From an uncultured Flavobacterium sp. (GTDB lineage Bacteria > Bacteroidota > Bacteroidia > Flavobacteriales > Flavobacteriaceae): DNA of 17,904 bases. Where the stretch lies: NCBI GenBank assembly GCA_946480635.1, contig CAMLKV010000005.1, positions 1 to 17,904 of the forward strand, written 5' to 3'. The translations under genes were made by a program, and so were the position numbers. How positions within the stretch are numbered: position 1 is the first letter of the stretch; every line of letters begins with the position of its first letter. Shown piece after piece: positions 13,933 through 17,904 of the stretch. The notes under the pieces are model-generated. The model had not been told where the DNA came from. It was given only the letters and a program-made list of their open reading frames with translations, and searched no databases.

Positions 13933-15762
13933 ATGAGTACCGTTAATAGCCTTATTAAAAAAGTTACTGATGCCATGGTTGACAAGGTAAGCATCGAAAT
14001 AGGAAGCTTTTCTCAACCGGTTGTCTATTATAATTTAATAATTAATCAGCAATTGTTAGGACACCATTCTTTTAGTTTTACCTGGAGAATTGGTGATGTG
14101 GTGATGGATTTCAAGAGCCAGGCTGATTTTATTAAAAAGTACATGGGAGCCAAAGTGATTATCACACTTAAGGATGCGGCTCGTGGAGAGAATGTTTATT
14201 TTAAAGGGATAATTTCCGAGATGGAAGTTTTGGACAACGATGGTGCCTCAAAAGGCTTTCATATTGTAGGAAAGAGTCCCACAATACTATTGGATGAAAT
14301 TCAGCAAAGTGAAACACATTTTTCGCATAATCTGAACGAAATTGTTGATAAAGTAGATCAAAACATTGTAAAAGGCGTTTTGACAGGAATGGACATTAAT
14401 CCAAAATATCAAACCGTATTACCGTACATTGTTCAGTACAACGAAACCGATTTTCAGTTTTTACAAAGATTAGCTGTTCAGTATGGAGAATGGATGTTTT
14501 ATGACGGAGATTATCTACGATTTGGAGAATTGAAAACCTCGAAAGCGTCGTTAGAAAACGGAGTAAACCTACATCATTTTAAAGTCACCAGCCGATTACG
14601 ATCACAAAAAGTATCGTACAAAGGCTATGATTACAATATGGCTTCCGAAATAGAAGCACAAAACCTAGAACCACAAAACAACACACAAAGTTATATTGCT
14701 CAAAACGCGCAACAGGCATCGAGCAGTGTTTTTGACCGAAGCAACGCCAACCATTCTTTTATAAGCAATGCGCATGATTCGCAGGATATCAAAAGAATAC
14801 AGGAGTTAAGCCAGCAAGCCAAAGAAGCCAATGTGCTTACGTATTCAGGATTGAGTAAAATTCCTTTGCAAATAGGAGGAATGTTTACTGTGAGTAAAGA
14901 TGGTATCGAAGGTGATTTTATAGCTACCGGAGTGCAACATTATTCCAAAGGATTTGGACATTACGAATGTCAGTTTGAATCCATTCCAAGAGATGTAAAA
15001 GTGCCACCATACACCAACCCGTTAACCTATCCCAAAGCAGAAACCCAAGGCGCAGTGGTGACCGATAACAATGACCCACAAGGTATGGGAAGAGTAAAAG
15101 TAAAATTCTTTTGGGGTCATGAAAGCGATTGGACACGACTGGTAACCCCACATGCTGGAGCCAGTAAAGGATTCTATTTTATTCCAGAGATTGGCGAGGA
15201 AGTATTTGTATCCTTTGAAGGCGGTAACCCAGAAAAACCATTCATCATAGGAACCCAATACAACGGACAAGAAATCTCGGGATACAACACCGCTGGCAAC
15301 GACCAAAAAGTAATCCACACCCGATCAGGCACCAAGATGATTTTCAACGATGCACAAGGCAGCATCTTCATCGAAGATCCAAGTGGTAACACTTGGCTGA
15401 TGGATGGGCAAGGAAATATCAGCGTGAATGCGCCTAAAAATTTTACATTAACTGCTGGTGATGATGTGTTTATAAGTGCAGGTAAAAATATTTCAATGAG
15501 TGCGGGTGAAAATATTTCTAATTCAGCCAATGAAAATATTACATCAATAGCAGGAACAGATATTATACAAACAGCTACCGGTGATATTAAAGAAACATCA
15601 GACAACAGAAGCGAGTTGATTGAAAATAATTTCAAAAGACAAGCAGCAATTTCTGATGAAATAGCCGGAGAAGTTTCCATCTTCAGTGAAAAAGAAAATA
15701 TGACTATGCAAAGTGGAAAAACTGTAGAATTTAATAGTGCTGAAAAATCTAAAATGTTCTAA
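13933..15762 (+). CDS. vgrG: VgrG/TssI spike protein
   Basis: The 609-residue spike protein has a gp27-like base domain (about 15-355, with EMEVLDNDGASKGFHIVGKS and YIVQYNETDFQFLQRLA). A gp5-type OB-fold follows (about 370-450, with GAVVTDNNDPQGMGRVKV and FIPEIGEEVFVSFEGGNPEK), then a beta-helical needle. The needle shows an eight-residue repeat over about 509-556: GDDVFISA, GKNISMSA, GENISNSA, NENITSIA, GTDIIQTA, TGDIKETS. There is no extra C-terminal enzyme domain, so this VgrG carries effectors non-covalently. It ends FNSAEKSKMF, and a small protein with similar repeat rhythm starts one base later. The region from about 14570 to 15430 is much richer in G and C than the core operon, hinting at exchange of the conserved spike core. 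Confidence 0.95.
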   Translation: MSTVNSLIKKVTDAMVDKVSIEIGSFSQPVVYYNLIINQQLLGHHSFSFTWRIGDVVMDFKSQADFIKKYMGAKVIITLKDAARGENVYFKGIISEMEVLDNDGASKGFHIVGKSPTILLDEIQQSETHFSHNLNEIVDKVDQNIVKGVLTGMDINPKYQTVLPYIVQYNETDFQFLQRLAVQYGEWMFYDGDYLRFGELKTSKASLENGVNLHHFKVTSRLRSQKVSYKGYDYNMASEIEAQNLEPQNNTQSYIAQNAQQASSSVFDRSNANHSFISNAHDSQDIKRIQELSQQAKEANVLTYSGLSKIPLQIGGMFTVSKDGIEGDFIATGVQHYSKGFGHYECQFESIPRDVKVPPYTNPLTYPKAETQGAVVTDNNDPQGMGRVKVKFFWGHESDWTRLVTPHAGASKGFYFIPEIGEEVFVSFEGGNPEKPFIIGTQYNGQEISGYNTAGNDQKVIHTRSGTKMIFNDAQGSIFIEDPSGNTWLMDGQGNISVNAPKNFTLTAGDDVFISAGKNISMSAGENISNSANENITSIAGTDIIQTATGDIKETSDNRSELIENNFKRQAAISDEIAGEVSIFSEKENMTMQSGKTVEFNSAEKSKMF

Positions 15763-15763
15763 A

Positions 15764-15937
15764 ATGGCAATATTGAAGCAAAGTAAAAATATGATTGTAA
15801 CTGTCAAAAACAATTATGATCTGCAGGTTGGACAAAAGCTAGAAAAAATTGCTTCAAAGCTCAATGTAGAGGCAATGAAAGGGAATTTAGTGTTGGCTTC
15901 TAATAAAAAGATAGTGGCGGATGGGAATAAAAGTTAA
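15764..15937 (+). CDS. Small VgrG-associated protein resembling the spike repeat
   Basis: This 57-residue protein starts at ATG 15764, one base after the vgrG stop, and overlaps the next gene by 17 bases. The start is chosen over an upstream one inside vgrG because of this coupling. From residue 16 it keeps an eight-residue rhythm like that of the VgrG needle (NNYDLQVG, QKLEKIAS, KLNVEAMK, GNLVLASN, KKIVADGN) and then ends. No signal or membrane segment is seen. I do not know a named family; I recall similar small proteins after VgrG in flavobacteria, without certainty. A reasonable reading is a separate polypeptide that extends or caps the VgrG needle or joins the lipase cargo to it. Confidence 0.65.
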   Translation: MAILKQSKNMIVTVKNNYDLQVGQKLEKIASKLNVEAMKGNLVLASNKKIVADGNKS

Positions 15938-16954
15938 AGTGATAAGCTATACATTACTATTTTACATCAGTATAATAATAACATCATGTCAAAATAAGAT
16001 GATTGAAGAAAAATATGATTGGTCAGCAACTTTGTCTGCCCTGAAGAGTATCCAATTGAAGTATACAAAGGAGAAATTATTGCAGACGATTTTCGCCAAT
16101 TTTTAAAGGGATTTGGTACAATTGATAAAGGTTGGGGTGAAAACGGTCCTATGGTAGTTATTGGCCCTGATTATAAAAAATTACCCGATAGTCTTACGAT
16201 AAGCTGGCGCTCTTTAATTGAACAAAAAAATTATTCTGGCAAATGGGCATTGCCTACAAATGAAATTGAACAATTTTTTAAAACCGGATTTATAAATCCT
16301 GACAATAATAAAAAGGAAACGTATAATTCATTTGTAATTGGATTAGCTCCAAAAGGTAATGTTATAGTCTGGCTTTCAGGAGCTGCTAAACAATTGGAAG
16401 TGGCTTCATTTAAAGCACAAGAAACTGCAATTAATTCATCAAGTTTAGATGAAGATGATAAATATTTGTTTAGTCAGGAATATTATGACATAACACTGAG
16501 AAATATTGAAAAGGAAAAACCTGAAATCTTTCAAAAAATTAAGACTAATTCATTGCCTAAACCTGAGATTTATGAGAAGATAAGAACAAAATTTCTTTGG
16601 AAACCAGAAACACTTCTTGCAGATACCGCAGATAATTTGAAAGAATTAACCATTACGACTTTTAGTGGTGAACTAGAAGTTTTGTTCGATAAAGAATTAG
16701 TAGTAAACAATTTCGAAGAAAGAAGAATTCCCAATGAAATATCATTTGTTACCGAAACAAATAACAAAACCAAGAAATTGTATTGGGTAAAAATGCTTGA
16801 TGTTAATGAGTTATTAAACGCTTTTAATGCGTTTGAGACAGGAGCAAAAATAAAATTTGTAATTGATTTGAAATCGAGTAGCAAACCATCATTTTATTTA
16901 ACTGATGAGAAAGTGAAAAAAAGCATAAATCATGTTTCTTTAGAAATTAAGTAA
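15921..16954 (+). pseudogene. DUF2931-type lipoprotein broken by a one-base frameshift; putative lipase immunity
   Basis: Translation from ATG 15921 gives a lipoprotein signal (hydrophobic SYTLLFYISIIITSC, lipobox ITSC) and then EEKYDWSATLSA before shifting out of homology and stopping at 16106. The frame that carries on (formal ATG 16019, stop 16954) gives PEEYPIEVYKGEIIADDFRQ and the remaining roughly 300 residues, including FGTIDKGWGENGPMVVIGPD, SLTISWRSLIEQKNYSGKW and IGLAPKGNVIVWLSGAAKQL, features I recognise from the DUF2931 family. Reading CCC at 16039-16041 as CCCC would restore WSATLSAPEEYPIEVYKG without a break. Such lipoproteins occur beside Bacteroidota T6SS lipase genes and are a natural candidate for periplasmic immunity, by analogy with Tle1/Tli1 pairs. 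The break may be a true mutation, a phase switch or a read error. The start overlaps the small protein gene. Confidence 0.75.
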
Positions 16955-16973
16955 TCACATAAATCGTTAATTT

Positions 16974-17904
16974 ATGAGTAATATAACTTTTAATGATTAT
17001 TCACCACCCGAAACTCAATCTAGTGAGGTTATTGATATAACTATTGGTGTTTTTTTTGACGGAACATTAAACAATAAAAATAATACCGAAGAAAGAAAAA
17101 ATAACTCTACCGCTTTCTCTAAAAATGGAAAAGACGATAAGGCTTCAAGTTATTATAATGATTGGTCAAATGTAGCCAGATTATGGGAGTTTTATAATGA
17201 GACTAATAAACTTTATATAGAAGGGATAGGAACAGAAGACAAGGAAGAAGATTCTACTATGGGGTTTGCTTATGGTACTGGAGATACAGGTATTAGAGGT
17301 AAAGTTAGAAAAGGATGCGAAAAGATAGTTGATCTTGCTGCAAACAAAAAAAGAGCCTCAAAAGCTCAAAAAATAGGAACACTTACTTTGGATGTGTACG
17401 GTTTTAGTAGAGGAGCTGCTGCTGCTCGTAATTTCGTATATGAAGTAAGTAAATCAAAATATAAAGCAATTGTCAAAGTGGCTAGTAGTCATGGAATGTC
17501 TGCTTCACAAAATCAAGATAGTGACGGTAATGTAACCACAAGGGATGAATTTCCGAGGAGAGGACATCTTGGTTTAAAACTTGAAGAAAAGGGAATTGAA
17601 GTTGACTTTGTAAAAGTAAGATTCCTAGGTATTTTCGATACGGTATCGTCTTATTCTAAACATTTTAGTATCTCTCCTGACTTCTCTAACGATGTGAATG
17701 AATTGAGCCTAAATAATATAGGTCATGCTTCAAAAGTGGTGCATTATATTGCAGAAAACGAACATAGAGAGAATTTTTCAATTACACATACGCATGTAGG
17801 AGTTCAAAAAACTTTTCCTGGAGTACACTCCGACATTGGAGGAAGTTACAACGATGGTGTTGAAGTGATTGAAGAAATTGAAACTTCTTGGACTTTCAAG
17901 TCAA
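16974..17904 (+). CDS. tle1: Tle1-family (DUF2235) T6SS phospholipase effector, 3' end outside the window
   Basis: The open frame from ATG 16974 runs off the right edge, giving 310 visible residues. It shows the hallmarks of DUF2235 alpha/beta hydrolases: an N-terminal IGVFFDGTLNN strand and turn (Asp29), DVYGFSRGAAAARNF with the nucleophile elbow GFSRG at 143-147 (Ser145), VRFLGIFDTVSSY with Asp222, and FPGVHSDIGGSY with His285. There is also a FYNETNKLYIEGIG segment typical of the family near 80-95. Tle1 proteins are T6SS lipases acting on phospholipids of target membranes in the periplasm. The gene lies 19 bases after the lipoprotein and downstream of vgrG, so this is the cargo of the spike, and the visible part looks intact. 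Catalytic roles for Asp222 and His285 follow from the conserved motif context; the exact acid residue is less sure. Confidence 0.9.
   Translation, partial: MSNITFNDYSPPETQSSEVIDITIGVFFDGTLNNKNNTEERKNNSTAFSKNGKDDKASSYYNDWSNVARLWEFYNETNKLYIEGIGTEDKEEDSTMGFAYGTGDTGIRGKVRKGCEKIVDLAANKKRASKAQKIGTLTLDVYGFSRGAAAARNFVYEVSKSKYKAIVKVASSHGMSASQNQDSDGNVTTRDEFPRRGHLGLKLEEKGIEVDFVKVRFLGIFDTVSSYSKHFSISPDFSNDVNELSLNNIGHASKVVHYIAENEHRENFSITHTHVGVQKTFPGVHSDIGGSYNDGVEVIEEIETSWTFKS

Noticed and set aside
15174..15680. 168-codon open frame on the minus strand inside vgrG
   Set aside because: It lies fully opposite the repeat and OB-fold coding region of vgrG, has no recognisable domain and is explained by the composition of that strand.
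16019..16954. ATG 16019 as the genuine start of a cytoplasmic protein
   Set aside because: The preceding frame supplies a lipoprotein signal and matching domain start, and a single base restores continuity, so this is the tail of a frameshifted gene.

Overview
The window reads as chromosomal DNA of an AT-rich Bacteroidota bacterium, most likely a Flavobacteriaceae member (Flavobacterium-like; genus inferred). Support: strong A/T bias, A/T-rich start regions without clear Shine-Dalgarno sites, a promoter matching the Bacteroidota TTG / TAnnTTTG consensus, and a gene set found only in the subtype iii type VI secretion system (T6SSiii) of this phylum. Almost everything here belongs to one contractile injection machine and its cargo.

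Layout. (1) 1-1044, plus strand: the 3' part of tssF (baseplate), split by a lesion near 280. (2) 1057-1084: a hairpin terminator serving both strands. (3) 1086-5729, minus strand, a three-gene operon: two tandem PKD-domain membrane proteins (TssP-like), then the ClpV/TssH sheath-recycling ATPase. (4) 5730-5965: a divergent promoter region with a clear plus-strand promoter and a repeated TGTAA/TTACA motif. (5) 5966-12059, plus strand, a tight seven-gene operon: TssQ-like lipoprotein, tssG, tssN, tssK, tssO, tssB, tssC, ended by a hairpin terminator. (6) 12119-12655: an unrecognised secreted protein. (7) 12656-12952: a gene-free leader with several small hairpins. (8) 12953-15762: two different Hcp (TssD) genes and VgrG (TssI). 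(9) 15764-17904: a cargo island with a 57-residue protein resembling the VgrG spike repeat, a DUF2931-type lipoprotein broken by a one-base frameshift, and a Tle1/DUF2235 phospholipase effector that runs off the window.

How the parts fit (family knowledge plus inference): TssN, TssO, TssP and TssQ form most of the Bacteroidota-specific membrane complex. TssK, TssG and TssF form the baseplate, TssB/TssC the sheath and Hcp the inner tube. VgrG is the spike that carries the lipase, and ClpV recycles the contracted sheath. tssE, tssR and a PAAR gene are not in this window.

The points most worth attention are the split tssF, the frameshifted lipoprotein next to an apparently intact lipase, a degenerate first ATPase domain in ClpV, a TssQ with an NlpC/P60-like fold lacking its catalytic residues, the tandem TssP copies, the small VgrG-like cap protein, and a motif shared by the divergent promoter and the region upstream of hcp. 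No tRNA, rRNA, CRISPR array, insertion sequence or integrase was seen.
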